A stretch of 64,000 nt of DNA from Palsa-295 sp963785585 (GCA_963785585.1 CAWAVW010000004.1:2232001-2296000), one strand, 5' to 3'. Counted from the stretch's first letter, positions 43,927 through 53,202 are shown. Numbers and translations are program-made. The notes: generated from the sequence alone by a model not told the origin.

Positions 43927-44784
43927 TTAGTTCTGGAATTGTTTCTTCGAAGATCCCGCGTAGCTCGGCGGCACCTGCAGCACTTCCTGCACGGTCGGGT
44001 CTTTGATTACCTTCGCAAACGCCGGATCGGTCTGCGCCTGCATGAAGTTCTCGTATCCATCGTCGCGCGCCAGCTTCAAGTAGTGCGCCGCATGGATCGC
44101 GTCTCCGGTCTGGGCGAACGACTTCGCCACGAAATAGTAGAACAGCCCGGGATCGGTGGTGCTTCGCTGTTGGATGGTCGTGCCGCCGGCGCCTTTGCGG
44201 TCAAAGATCGCCGGATCGATTCGCAGCGCCGCGGCAAACGAATCCATCGCTTCGGGAAATTCCTTGTTCGCGAAATACGCATAACCCAGATTCCCGTAAA
44301 TCGTCGCCGATTCCGTGCCCATCGTCAGCGCTTTCTTATAGGCGGTGATCGCTTTGTTGTACCGCTTTCGCGTGTATTCCACGGTTCCGAAGTTGTTTAC
44401 CGCGCTGGCAAAATTCTTGTCGAGCTTCATCGCCCGCTTGTAGAAATGCTCCGCCTTGAAAAGATCGTCCAGCTCCTGATACGCCACGCCGGTCTTGTTC
44501 CACAGTTCGGCATTCTTCGGTTCGGCGAGAATCAGTTTCTGGTACGCCTCCGCCGCCGCCGCGTAATCCTTACGCGCCATCTGAATGTCGGCGCGCAGCT
44601 CCGCCAACTGCCGCGGAGACATCGCGGCCGGATCGGTAAGCGACGTCGGGGCAGGAGTGGCAGCAGCGTTCTTTACCGACGCTTGCTGCACCTTCTTCGC
44701 ATGAGTGGAATCGGAATTTCCAGCGGAGGCAGATGAAAAACTTACCAGGACGGCGGAAATCAGAACAAGCGTCGCTCGGGTCAT
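43927..44784 (-). CDS. Exported TPR-repeat protein
   Basis: A 285-residue protein with a signal peptide (TLVLISAVLVSFSSASA) and at least four tetratricopeptide repeats (for example DYAAAAEAYQKLILAEPKNA, LFKAEHFYKRAMKLDKNFA, RYNKAITAYKKALTMGTES, EFPEAMDSFAAALRIDPA). Periplasmic, probably a scaffold for protein contacts. It lies 24 bases downstream of the PBP1-type gene, so an accessory role in peptidoglycan synthesis is possible but inferred. Confidence 0.85.
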   Translation of the reverse strand: MTRATLVLISAVLVSFSSASAGNSDSTHAKKVQQASVKNAAATPAPTSLTDPAAMSPRQLAELRADIQMARKDYAAAAEAYQKLILAEPKNAELWNKTGVAYQELDDLFKAEHFYKRAMKLDKNFASAVNNFGTVEYTRKRYNKAITAYKKALTMGTESATIYGNLGYAYFANKEFPEAMDSFAAALRIDPAIFDRKGAGGTTIQQRSTTDPGLFYYFVAKSFAQTGDAIHAAHYLKLARDDGYENFMQAQTDPAFAKVIKDPTVQEVLQVPPSYAGSSKKQFQN

Positions 44785-44808
44785 GGCGAACCCCTTTACT
44801 GCGCGTGA

Positions 44809-47364
44809 CTACTGCGGAGGCGTCGTTTTGGGCGGGTCCGCAGGCTTCTTACTTGACCCAAAGATACCAAAAACCTTGTCCAGAAGTCCTTTTTTCTTTT
44901 CGGCCGGCGGCGTCGCCGCGCTGCCATCCGGATTCGTCGCCGGAGCCTGATTTCCGCCGGGTTTCGCCTGCGCATTTCCCGGCTGCGCGGCCGGCGTCCC
45001 ATCATTTCCCTTCCCGAACAAATGCCCCAGCCACGTCGCCGGATTGGCCGACGCCGAATGCCCGCCGTGCAATTCGCACAGCTGTGTGGGCTCGCTGCCG
45101 GAAACGAAATATTCCTGCGCCGTCTGCGGACACGATGCAGTCGCCAGTTGACCGCTCTGCGGATCGATCGTCTCTTGCAGCACTCCGTCCGGAACCTGAA
45201 AATCTTGCGTATTGTGATATTCCGGCAGCGCCACCGCGCGCTTCATGAAGTCCGCCCAGATCGGCGCCGCTGCCGTTCCGCCGGCGAGTCCCAGGTCGCG
45301 GTTGTCGTCAAATCCAACCCATATCACGCACAACAAATTCGAAGTGAAGCCCGCGAACCATCCGTCTCTCGACGTGCCCGTTTTTCCCGCCGCCACCGCA
45401 GTGAATCCCAGCGACCGCACGCTCGCGCCGGTGCCTTTGTTGATGACGTCTTCCATCAGACTGGTCGTCAGATACGCGACCCGCGGATCGAGCACGGCTC
45501 GCGTGCGCGGTCCGGTCGTTTCCTCCACTGAACCATCCGCCGCGATCACGCTGCGCAAAAAGAGTGGTTCGGCCCGCGTGCCGTTCGTTGCAAACGCCGT
45601 ATACCCCGCCGCCACATCCACCGGAGTCATCTCATACGCGCCCAACGCCACCGCCGGGGTCGCCTGAATGTTGTTGCCCAGTCCCATCTGCCGCGCCAGA
45701 TCCACCACGCGTCGGTACCCGATCATTTCCGCCACTTTCACCGTCGCCACGTTCAACGAATGCATCAGCGCATCACGCACGGTGACCGTGCCGTAAAATT
45801 CCTCGCCGTAATTGTCCGGCGTGTATTCCTTGCCGTCGAATTCAAACGTCGTCGGCACATCATCGACCGTTGTTGATGCCGTCACCACCGGCGTCAATCC
45901 CTTGGTCGCGTTGTCAAACGCCGCTGCGTACACAAACGGCTTGAACACCGACCCCGGCTGCCGCCTCGCGAGAGCGTGATTCAACTGGCTCTCGCCGTAA
46001 TTCCGGCCGCCCACCAGGGCGCGAATTTCTCCCGTTGCAGGGTCCATGGCGATCAGCGCAATCTGCACCGGCGGCACCACTTCGCCCTTTTTCTTCCACG
46101 CCGCATATTTTTTCGCCAGCAGCTTATCCACATTGACCGCGCCCGCCTGCACCGCCAGTTCCGCAGCCTTCTGCAAATCCGGATCGAGCGAGGTGTAAAT
46201 CCGGAAGCTCTGCGTCTCCAGATCGGTTTCCGAATAATGCTCGAGCAGGTGGTCCTTCACCATGTCCACAAAGTACGGCGCCGAAGTGCTGCTCACTCCG
46301 CCATTCACAAAATGAAGCTTCTGCTTTTTCGCCGCGTCGGCCGCGTCCTCGGTTACGTAGCCGTCATCCACCATCTGCGCCAGCACGCGGTCCCGCGCTT
46401 CCTCGGCCCGCTCCGGATGCCGCTCCGAGGCCGCGTAGCGGTTCGGCGCGCGAATAATTCCCGCCAGGAACGCCGCTTCGCCGAGCGACAAATCCCGCAC
46501 ATCCTTGCCGAAATACGCCGGCGCCGCCTCGCCGAATCCGCGAATTGCAAAACTGCCGCGATTGCCGATGTAAATTTCGTTCGCGTACATTTCGAAAATT
46601 TGCTGCTTGCTGAACCGCTGGTCGATCTCGATCGCCATTAGGATTTCTTTCAGCTTTCGCTTCCAGTCGCGCTTGTTGTCGAAGAAAAAGCTGCGCGCCA
46701 CCTGCATATCGAGCGTGCTGGCCCCCTGGGCCTTTTGCCCGCGCCGCAAATCCGCCCAGGCCGCGCCGAATACGCGCACAATATCCAGTCCGCCGTGCTC
46801 GAAGAAACGCTTGTCCTCCGCGGCCAACAAGGCGTCCACCATCACCTTCGGTAAATCGTCAAAGCGCACAATTCGCCGCTTCTCCCGCGAGCTGTCGAAC
46901 AGGCTCGTCACCAGCTCCGGCTCGATGTCCACGAAATCGCGCGGCGTTCCATCGGGAATCTGAACGATTCGGGCGATCTTTCCGGCTGAAAACTCCACCT
47001 TCACTGCGTTTCCACCATGGAAATAGGACGGCGCGCCCGGCCGGATCTCGACCGTCGATCCGGTTACCTTGAACTCACCCGGCGCGCCTTCCACCGGGGC
47101 TTCCTGGTATCCCGCGCGGAGCAGATACGAAGCCAGTTCGTTCGCCCGCAGCGTCTCGCCGGTGAACAAATGCCCGGGCGCGGAAAATACTCGCGATGTG
47201 TTCTGGTAGATCTGCCCGGTCAATTGCTGGTCAATCAGCTTTCCAAACTGGATGTAGTAGTAGGCAAAAACCGAGGCGAACAGCAGAAATAGGAACAGTC
47301 CCGTCGCAAGGATGGCGAGGCCAATCTTCGAGGTCCAAAACCCAGGGGCGAGGCGAATCCGCAC
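44809..47364 (-). CDS. Class A penicillin-binding protein (PBP1b-type)
   Basis: An 851-residue bifunctional peptidoglycan synthase from a GTG start. Membrane anchor at residues 14-36. A UB2H-like region at about 60-150. GT51 glycosyltransferase with Glu183 in AAEDKRFFEHGGLD. Transpeptidase motifs SVFK (472-475), SLN (536-538) and KTG (661-663). The C-terminal 100 residues form a Gly/Pro/Asn-rich tail ending KKKGLLDKVFGIFGSSKK. The UB2H-like segment normally receives a lipoprotein activator, and none is evident nearby. It polymerises and cross-links wall glycan. Confidence 0.94.
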   Translation of the reverse strand: MRIRLAPGFWTSKIGLAILATGLFLFLLFASVFAYYYIQFGKLIDQQLTGQIYQNTSRVFSAPGHLFTGETLRANELASYLLRAGYQEAPVEGAPGEFKVTGSTVEIRPGAPSYFHGGNAVKVEFSAGKIARIVQIPDGTPRDFVDIEPELVTSLFDSSREKRRIVRFDDLPKVMVDALLAAEDKRFFEHGGLDIVRVFGAAWADLRRGQKAQGASTLDMQVARSFFFDNKRDWKRKLKEILMAIEIDQRFSKQQIFEMYANEIYIGNRGSFAIRGFGEAAPAYFGKDVRDLSLGEAAFLAGIIRAPNRYAASERHPERAEEARDRVLAQMVDDGYVTEDAADAAKKQKLHFVNGGVSSTSAPYFVDMVKDHLLEHYSETDLETQSFRIYTSLDPDLQKAAELAVQAGAVNVDKLLAKKYAAWKKKGEVVPPVQIALIAMDPATGEIRALVGGRNYGESQLNHALARRQPGSVFKPFVYAAAFDNATKGLTPVVTASTTVDDVPTTFEFDGKEYTPDNYGEEFYGTVTVRDALMHSLNVATVKVAEMIGYRRVVDLARQMGLGNNIQATPAVALGAYEMTPVDVAAGYTAFATNGTRAEPLFLRSVIAADGSVEETTGPRTRAVLDPRVAYLTTSLMEDVINKGTGASVRSLGFTAVAAGKTGTSRDGWFAGFTSNLLCVIWVGFDDNRDLGLAGGTAAAPIWADFMKRAVALPEYHNTQDFQVPDGVLQETIDPQSGQLATASCPQTAQEYFVSGSEPTQLCELHGGHSASANPATWLGHLFGKGNDGTPAAQPGNAQAKPGGNQAPATNPDGSAATPPAEKKKGLLDKVFGIFGSSKKPADPPKTTPPQ

Positions 47365-47509
47365 TCAAAAGCTCCCAAAGCGCAAAGGATGTCCTACTGT
47401 TAGACGTACATCCGCACCGAACGTTGACCCGCAACCGCGCGGGCGGCCACGCAAGCGCACCTCATGCAGTGAAGGCCTCGCTGCCCACTCACTATATAAG
47501 ATTGGCCGG

Positions 47510-47887
47510 TTAATACGCTTGGCTGTTTGCCGTGAGCGTGAATTCGAAATCGTGCTCGGTCACCTTCAAATCGACGGGCACGATGTAATGGACGTTAATC
47601 GTCGTGGAAGTCGGCGCGGTGATCACCTGCACGTCATTGGGAGTGATCGGCAGGTCGTGTTCCTTCACATACTTCATGATGTTGGCTTGAATGTCGGCCT
47701 GGCTGGAGCGGTTGGCCATAGCGTGATGGACTTCGCTATTCAACTCATCCTGCAGTTGAAATTTGTCCATGTACGGAGGCGCGATCTTGAACATGGCAAA
47801 CCCGATCGCCAGTAAAACGACGATCGTTACCAGAAAACTAATTTTCGAACCGCCGCGCTGCGAATCCCGATGGGGTCTGGAAACCAC
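47510..47887 (-). CDS. Small bitopic membrane protein, DUF4845-like
   Basis: A 125-residue protein. The GTG start is supported by GGAGG nine bases upstream. One membrane helix at about 17-33 (FLVTIVVLLAIGFAMFKIA) and a periplasmic domain of about 85 residues. The layout resembles DUF4845-type single-pass proteins, but I cannot confirm the family. It lies between proS and the PBP gene on the same strand. An extended -10 sequence (TGCTAAAAT) about 50 bases upstream may provide a local promoter. Confidence 0.65.
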   Translation of the reverse strand: MVSRPHRDSQRGGSKISFLVTIVVLLAIGFAMFKIAPPYMDKFQLQDELNSEVHHAMANRSSQADIQANIMKYVKEHDLPITPNDVQVITAPTSTTINVHYIVPVDLKVTEHDFEFTLTANSQAY

Positions 47888-48075
47888 GATACGATGCCTC
47901 CAACGCTATCAATGCCGGACTAGAGCAAATTTTAGCATTCGGGAGAAGCGCCGGAAGGGCGGGTTAAAGCGTGTGTTGTGAATAAGTAACCTGAACCGGC
48001 GTTTTCGAGTACCACGAACTAGGGCCGCAGGTCGCTGGCGTTTACCTGGTTGGAATTCGCGTCGTCTGGGTTCTC

Positions 48076-49515
48076 CTAATATGCCTTGGCGAAGATCGCT
48101 TTCTCGTTCGCCGGCTTGCCGCAGTGGACGCACACGCCGCTGCCGCCCGGCTGCTCGAGCGGAATGCATCGCATGGTCGCCTTGGTTTCTTCCTTGATGG
48201 ACGCTTCGCACGCGGCGCTGCCGCACCACCAGGAAAACGCGAATCCCTTCTCGACCGCCTGCTTAAACTCGGCGTAATCCGCCGGCTCGTGCGTATTCGC
48301 CTTGCGGAACGCGAGCGCGCGATCGAACAGCGCCTGCTGAATTTCCACGAGCGTCTGCGCGACAACCGCCGCCAGACCCGCCTGATCGACGAACGTCTTC
48401 CCTTCTCGCCCGGGACGGTCCCTGCGCGCCAGCACCACGGAACCCTTGGCCACGTCTTTCGGACCGAGCTCCAAACGCAGCGGCACTCCGCGCATTTCCC
48501 AGTCGTTGAATTTGAATCCCGGGCTCTGCCCTTCGCGCTCGTCCATCTTCACGCGAATGCCCGCCGCGACCAGTTCCTTGCGCAGGCGCTGTGCGCACTC
48601 CATCACACTGGCCTTTTCCTCGTCGCTCTTGAAGATCGGCACAATCACCAACTGGTACGGGGCGAGGCGCGGCGGAAGGATCAATCCCTGATCGTCGCCG
48701 TGAACCATGATCATCGCGCCGATAAATCGCGTCGAAAGTCCCCAGGACGTCGTCCAGCAATGCTGCAGCCCGCCGGTCTTGTCGAGGTAACGAATTTCAA
48801 AAGCCTTGGCGAAGTTCTGTCCCAGGTTGTGCGAAGTGCCGGACTGGAGCGCTTTGCCATCGCCCATCATCGCTTCGATCGAGTAGGTTTGATCGGCGCC
48901 TGCGAACCGCTCGGACTCGGACTTCCGCCCCGGAATCACCGGCACCGCCGCTTCGTTCATGGCGAAATCGGTATAGATGTCCAACATCTGGCGGGTCTCG
49001 AACTCGGCTTCTTCAAACGTGGCGTGCGCGGTGTGCCCTTCCTGCCAGTAAAACTCGAGGGTGCGCAAAAACAATTTCGTGCGCAGCTCCCAACGCACCA
49101 CGCTGTTCCACTGGTTGATGAGTACGGGCAAATCGCGGTAGCTCTGAATCCACTTGGAATAGGCGTGTCCGATAATCGTTTCCGATGTCGGACGAATGAC
49201 CAGCGGCTCCTCGAGTTCTTCGCCGCCGCCGTGGGTCACGACAGCCAGCTCGGGCGAAAATCCCGCGACGTGCGATTTTTCCTTGTCGATAAAGCTGCGC
49301 GGAATCAGCAGCGGAAACGCGGCGTTCACATGGCCGGTCGCCTTGAAGCGCGAGTCGAGCGCCGCCGTGATGTTCTCCCACAGCGCCCAGCCGTATGGGC
49401 GCACGATCATGCAGCCGCGCACCGGGGCGTAGTCCGCCAGTTCGGCCTTGAGCACGAGTTGGTTGTACCACTCTGAAAAGTCTTCCGCCCGCGTAGGTAG
49501 TTTCTGTTCCGCCAT
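48076..49515 (-). CDS. proS: Prolyl-tRNA synthetase, archaeal/eukaryotic type
   Basis: A 479-residue class II synthetase of the short, archaeal-like form without the bacterial editing insertion. Class II elements are visible: LIPRSFIDKEKSHVAGF, VIRPTSETIIGHAYSKW (motif 2 region), and MVHGDDQGLILPPRLAPYQ (motif 3 area). The C-terminus has the zinc-binding extension (WWCGSAACE, CVHCGKPAN) and ends in a terminal tyrosine, as in this type. This form occurs in scattered bacterial lineages. A promoter at 49590-49618 precedes it. Confidence 0.96.
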   Translation of the reverse strand: MAEQKLPTRAEDFSEWYNQLVLKAELADYAPVRGCMIVRPYGWALWENITAALDSRFKATGHVNAAFPLLIPRSFIDKEKSHVAGFSPELAVVTHGGGEELEEPLVIRPTSETIIGHAYSKWIQSYRDLPVLINQWNSVVRWELRTKLFLRTLEFYWQEGHTAHATFEEAEFETRQMLDIYTDFAMNEAAVPVIPGRKSESERFAGADQTYSIEAMMGDGKALQSGTSHNLGQNFAKAFEIRYLDKTGGLQHCWTTSWGLSTRFIGAMIMVHGDDQGLILPPRLAPYQLVIVPIFKSDEEKASVMECAQRLRKELVAAGIRVKMDEREGQSPGFKFNDWEMRGVPLRLELGPKDVAKGSVVLARRDRPGREGKTFVDQAGLAAVVAQTLVEIQQALFDRALAFRKANTHEPADYAEFKQAVEKGFAFSWWCGSAACEASIKEETKATMRCIPLEQPGGSGVCVHCGKPANEKAIFAKAY

Positions 49516-49589
49516 TTTCGAGGATTCTCTCTAAGTTTCGGGATGCAAGCGCGATTCGGATTGTCCGAAGCGACGCAAAAATCCCTTCA

Positions 49590-49618
49590 ACGTTAGGGGA
49601 TGGCTCCCGCGAAGTCAA
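49590..49618 (-). promoter_or_regulatory. Predicted sigma70 promoter for proS
   Basis: On the reverse strand TTGACT (49613-49618), 17-base spacer, TAACGT (49590-49595). Start near 49583, leaving a leader of about 68 bases before the proS ATG. No T-box leader pattern was seen. Confidence 0.55.
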
Positions 49619-49638
49619 TCCGCGAGGCCGGCGGGAGA

Positions 49639-49668
49639 TTCTAATCGCAAAAAGATTTGCGATTAGAA
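49639..49668. repeat. Perfect 13-bp inverted repeat upstream of proS promoter
   Basis: TTCTAATCGCAAA-AAGA-TTTGCGATTAGAA, a perfect stem of 13 base pairs with a four-base loop. It has no T-run on either side, so it is not a standard terminator. It lies about 20 bases upstream of the proS -35 box and could be an operator or a mobile-repeat remnant. Confidence 0.7.
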
Positions 49669-50390
49669 ATTGCTCCGTCCTTTGTTTTCTAGTGTTTACG
49701 TTGAATTCTAATATTTTCGAAGGGATTTCTGCGGCGATTAACCATGCGGATTTGCGGGGGGTACGGATGCGCGTGGCCGGCGAGCGGCGGACGGCAAAAT
49801 CAAAAGATTGAAACACAGAGGACACGGAGGGAAGGCGCACGGAGTTCACGGAGAGTGCGAAGAGGAACGCGAATTCGTTTCGATTAGAAATGAGTTCGGG
49901 TGAGCGTTTTGAGCGAGTTACGGAGTTTTCTGATCGCGGAGTATGCCGATTCGAACTTCGAAGCTTCGCGGGAATTTCCGGGAGGCTACGCGGATTCGCG
50001 TAGGGCGGGGCCGGATAAGGCTGCGGCGAGGGTCGTTCGAGCCGTCCCGATTGGCCGCTGCCGAGCATGCCGCCCTCTCTTCAGGCTTCGCTATTAGTCC
50101 GACTAACGATAGCATAGTAGTACATAGATGTCAAGGTACAATCGAAAGGAGCTTCGGATTTATCTTGTTGGCCGGCAAACCAGGCAACGTACTGCCCAAC
50201 GGCTTGATACCGGAAACCGCCTGTGCCCTACCCGAGACAGACTGGGATCGGAGCGCCTGATAGCCTCTTCGCGAAGTGCCTCGAATTTTCGAGAGGTAGA
50301 TGCCGTGCGGGAAGCGATGCCAAGGTGCGGCCAGGAGGCGAAAACTGGGTAATTGAGTTTTCGGGCGAAAAGGCGCAGAATGCGCGTCCC
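49669..50390 (+). other. Gene-poor patch with degenerate repeats and orphan promoter
   Basis: No convincing gene. It contains an A/T-rich segment (about 49670-49740), a run of degenerate CACGGAG-type units at 49814-49855, and a reverse-strand promoter with an overlapping palindrome at 50094-50134 that points into this empty area. Open frames here are arginine-rich and unlike any family I know. Confidence 0.5.
50094..50134 (-). promoter_or_regulatory. Orphan promoter with overlapping palindromic operator
   Basis: On the reverse strand a perfect TTGACA (50129-50134), 17-base spacer and TATCGT (50106-50111). A perfect palindrome TTAGTC-C-GACTAA in + strand reading (50094-50106) overlaps the end of the -10 box and the predicted start point, the usual place for a repressor site. 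No identifiable gene lies downstream for over 500 bases. Confidence 0.6.
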
Positions 50391-50603
50391 ATGAAATACC
50401 TGATCAGGCTCGACCACGGCGGCTACTCCATCAACCGAGGCGACGGCGCACCGCTCGCCCCCGCGCCGCGCGCCAAGCTTCTCGAAGCGCTGAAACCGCA
50501 CGGCTTCGCCAGCGAGCATCTCCGCGAGATTCGACGGCAAATCGCGTCGAACGGCATGGCCGAAATCGACATCCCCGCGCCGCTCAGCCTGCCGCAAACC
50601 TAA
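50391..50603 (+). CDS. Small hypothetical protein (70 aa)
   Basis: From the ATG at 50391 the frame reads MKYLIRLDHGGYSINRGDG, followed by a helical KLLEALKPHGFASEHLREIR segment. In-frame sequence further upstream is composition-driven and was not included. No membrane segment or recognised domain. The next gene starts five bases after its stop, which supports it as a real coding unit. Function unknown. Confidence 0.5.
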   Translation: MKYLIRLDHGGYSINRGDGAPLAPAPRAKLLEALKPHGFASEHLREIRRQIASNGMAEIDIPAPLSLPQT

Positions 50604-50608
50604 TTCCC

Positions 50609-51007
50609 ATGCAGGAGCCGCCCATGCCGGACGAAGAAATTCGCGCCGCGCTCGATCGGCATTGGGCCGCGTCCGATGCCAACGATTTTGCAGCGGAGCA
50701 CCTGATCTACCACGAAGACGCGGTGCTGGAATATCCGCAGTCGGGCGAGCGAACCCGAGGCCGGTCGAACATCCAGAACCAGCGCGCCGGTCAGCCGAGC
50801 AACAAACGGTTTTCGATCCGGCGAATCATCGGCAGCGGGGATCTTTGGGTTACGGAATTCATCCTGACGTATGACGGCAAGCCGTCGTACACGGTGAGCA
50901 TCATGGAGTTCCGGGGCGACAAAGTCGTCCGCGAGACTCAGTATTTTGCCGATCCGTTCGCGGCGCCAGCGTTTCGCGCAAAGTGGGTCGAACGGATGGA
51001 CGGATGA
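50609..51007 (+). CDS. SnoaL/NTF2-like domain protein
   Basis: A 132-residue protein (ATG 50609; ATG 50624 is an alternative). The pattern IRAALDRHWAASDANDFAA, YHEDAVLEYPQSGERTRGR and MEFRGDKVVRETQYFADPF is that of SnoaL-like NTF2-fold proteins: an N-terminal helix, a cone-shaped sheet and a final strand. Such proteins can be isomerases or hydrolases or simply bind small ligands. Nothing nearby indicates the substrate. Confidence 0.8.
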   Translation: MQEPPMPDEEIRAALDRHWAASDANDFAAEHLIYHEDAVLEYPQSGERTRGRSNIQNQRAGQPSNKRFSIRRIIGSGDLWVTEFILTYDGKPSYTVSIMEFRGDKVVRETQYFADPFAAPAFRAKWVERMDG

Positions 51008-51113
51008 TGCCGGCGCGAAGAAGTGGAGTGTGGATTCGGAAGTGAAAAGGCGACCCATCTGGCGGGGCGAGGGTGAAGGCGCGGGCGGTGCATCGAACGC
51101 GGTTAACCGGACG

Positions 51114-51983
51114 CTATTCGTCGAACAGGGACGCTTTGATCTTTGAGGGCTTGGCGGGCAGGTCGATCGGCGGGAGCTTTTTCTTCTTCCAGGCATTCAG
51201 AAACGATTCGAGGGTTGCCGGGGCGTAACCGCCGTAGTGATTGTTCGCGTAGGCATAAATGGTAACGCCGCGCTTTTGAATCCTGGAGCAGATGTCCACC
51301 CAGTGATCGATCGCCGCGGTGCGATCGACGACGGTTTTTTCCCACGTGGTGGCGAGTTTCTCGATGCCCTTGCGATCGCCGAGCCAGCGGATGTACGTCC
51401 AGGGGGCGGTGATGGGATCGAATTTTGCCTCGAGCTCGTCATAGCCCGGCATCCAGAGCTGGTCCTGGAGAACGAGGGCGACGCCGCGCTCGCGGAGCAT
51501 GTCCGCGAGTTCCACGGTGAGGATATTTTTGTTGCGAACTTCGACGGCGAACATCTTCTCGCGCGGGAGTTTTTTCAGGAACGGTTTCAGCCGCGCGAGG
51601 AATTCCGACGGCGATTGGAAGACGGTCTTATTGAAGTAGGGAAACTGAAACACCATCGGGCCGAGCTTGTCGCCGAGAAGGGACATCACGCGGACAAATT
51701 CGCCCAGCTCCGGCTGGCAATCGACGAGAACTTTTTCGTGCGTGATGGTTTGCGGCACCTTTACGGCGAATACGAATTTCGCGGGAGTTTTTGCCGCCCA
51801 TCCGGTGACCGTTTGTGGCGAGGGACAACGGTAAAACGTGCTGTCGACTTCCACGGAATCGAAATGCCCGGCGTAGTAGGTGAGGTATTCGCGGGGTTTC
51901 ATTCCGGGCGGGTAGAACGCGGACTCCCATCCCGGAGCGGTGAACGACGAGGTGCCCAGATAGATGTGGGGCGCGGCTTTCAC
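51114..51983 (-). CDS. DUF72 (YecE-like) protein
   Basis: A 289-residue TIM-barrel protein of the DUF72 family. Features: IYLGTSSFTAPGWESAFYP at the N-terminus, YYAGHFDSVEVDSTFYRCPS, FVFAVKVPQTITH, and YAYANNHYGGYAPATLESFL at the C-terminus. The family is widespread and its biochemical role is not established. It is divergent from the secreted protein at 52270 with a 286-base spacer. Confidence 0.93.
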   Translation of the reverse strand: MKAAPHIYLGTSSFTAPGWESAFYPPGMKPREYLTYYAGHFDSVEVDSTFYRCPSPQTVTGWAAKTPAKFVFAVKVPQTITHEKVLVDCQPELGEFVRVMSLLGDKLGPMVFQFPYFNKTVFQSPSEFLARLKPFLKKLPREKMFAVEVRNKNILTVELADMLRERGVALVLQDQLWMPGYDELEAKFDPITAPWTYIRWLGDRKGIEKLATTWEKTVVDRTAAIDHWVDICSRIQKRGVTIYAYANNHYGGYAPATLESFLNAWKKKKLPPIDLPAKPSKIKASLFDE

Positions 51984-52269
51984 GGCGGGAGTATATCACC
52001 GGGCAATGGCGTGTTGGTTGGGTCGAGGTCAGGCGAACCGGGGAGCACAGGCGAATTGAGGAGATCGGGCAGGGTGGCGGCACGCGAGATTAGAGGCTGC
52101 GCCGATTCGGGGCGGAAGGAAAAAGTCCGGTGAGCGAGCCGCCGATTGTACGTAAGCGGACGGTGTGAACGGCACTTTTTCGCGTGAAGAAAGGCGGAAA
52201 AACGTGTAGGCTGTTCGCTCTGCTGGCGCCCCACTGGCGGGCTTTACCCCAAATTAAGGAGAGATTGGA

Positions 52270-53202
52270 ATGATGATTCGCCGAGTATTTCCGGCATTGC
52301 TGGCGCTATCGGGATTTTGCGTAGCCGCCGCAGTGCCCGCCCAGGGGCAATCCACCGCTGCTTCGGAGCCGAGCATTCAGACAACGCCGGCCGCGGCGGT
52401 CTCGACAGCCGTCACAGAACCGGTGGTGGCGCATGCGGTTGTTTCCGGCACGGACGCAGGCGCGGTTTCGGGCATCACGGTTGCGAACGACGCCGCCGAC
52501 GGGACGCAAAGCGGCGCGGGCAGCGGGACCCAGTCCACGACGCAATCGAGCACCACGCAGACGACGACGCAAGGCAGCGGCCCGAGCATGATGTCTCCGC
52601 ATGCGCGGCACACCATGCCCGGCCAGCCCTACACGAAACCGACGGCGCACGATCGTTTGCTCGGCTATGCGTTCGATACGTTTGGTCCGTATCCGCTGAT
52701 CGGATCGGCGCTCGCGGCGGGCATCCAGCAGGCCAAGAATCCGGCGACGCCACCGGAGTGGGGCGGCGGGGCGGGACCGTACGGCGAGCGCGTGGCCAGC
52801 AACTTTGGCATCAACCTGATCACGCAGACGACGAAGTACGGGCTATCGGAGATTTTCCACGAAGACAATCTGTACTATCGCTGCGAATGCAGCGGAGTGC
52901 TGCACCGCACCGAGCACGCGTTGATCTCGGTGGTGACGGCGCGGCGCGGCGACGACGGGCATCGCGTGTTTTCGATTCCGTCGTTTGTGGCGCCGTATGC
53001 GGGCACGGAAGCGGCGGCGCTGCTGTGGTATCCCAAGCGCTACGATCCGATGGACGGGTTCCGCATGGGCAACTACAACCTGGTGACGCAGGCGGGATTG
53101 AATCTGGCGCTGGAATTTATTTACGGCGGGCCGCACACGCTGCTGCACAAGGTGCATGTACCGATCGTGTCTGGCGCGACGGGATCGACGAACCCGCAGT
53201 AG
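52270..53202 (+). CDS. Secreted hypothetical protein with Ser/Thr/Gln-rich region
   Basis: A 310-residue protein preceded by AAGGAGAG. Signal peptide (VFPALLALSGFCVAAAVPAQG), a low-complexity region at about 80-105 rich in Gly, Ser, Thr and Gln, and a conserved-looking C-terminal domain from residue 125 (LLGYAFDTFGPYPLIGSAL ... FGINLITQTTKYGLSEIFHEDNLYYRC ... GPHTLLHKVHVPI). Two cysteines (near RCEC) may form a disulfide. I do not recognise the family; similar secreted proteins are frequent in Acidobacteriota. A strong terminator follows. Confidence 0.75.
   Translation: MMIRRVFPALLALSGFCVAAAVPAQGQSTAASEPSIQTTPAAAVSTAVTEPVVAHAVVSGTDAGAVSGITVANDAADGTQSGAGSGTQSTTQSSTTQTTTQGSGPSMMSPHARHTMPGQPYTKPTAHDRLLGYAFDTFGPYPLIGSALAAGIQQAKNPATPPEWGGGAGPYGERVASNFGINLITQTTKYGLSEIFHEDNLYYRCECSGVLHRTEHALISVVTARRGDDGHRVFSIPSFVAPYAGTEAAALLWYPKRYDPMDGFRMGNYNLVTQAGLNLALEFIYGGPHTLLHKVHVPIVSGATGSTNPQ

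Noticed and set aside
48124..49476. 450-codon forward-strand frame opposite proS
   Set aside because: Antisense shadow; composition is not protein-like, while the reverse strand encodes an intact synthetase.
49516..49590. T-box leader for proS
   Set aside because: The leader is about 68 bases, lacks a specifier-type stem and an antiterminator motif.
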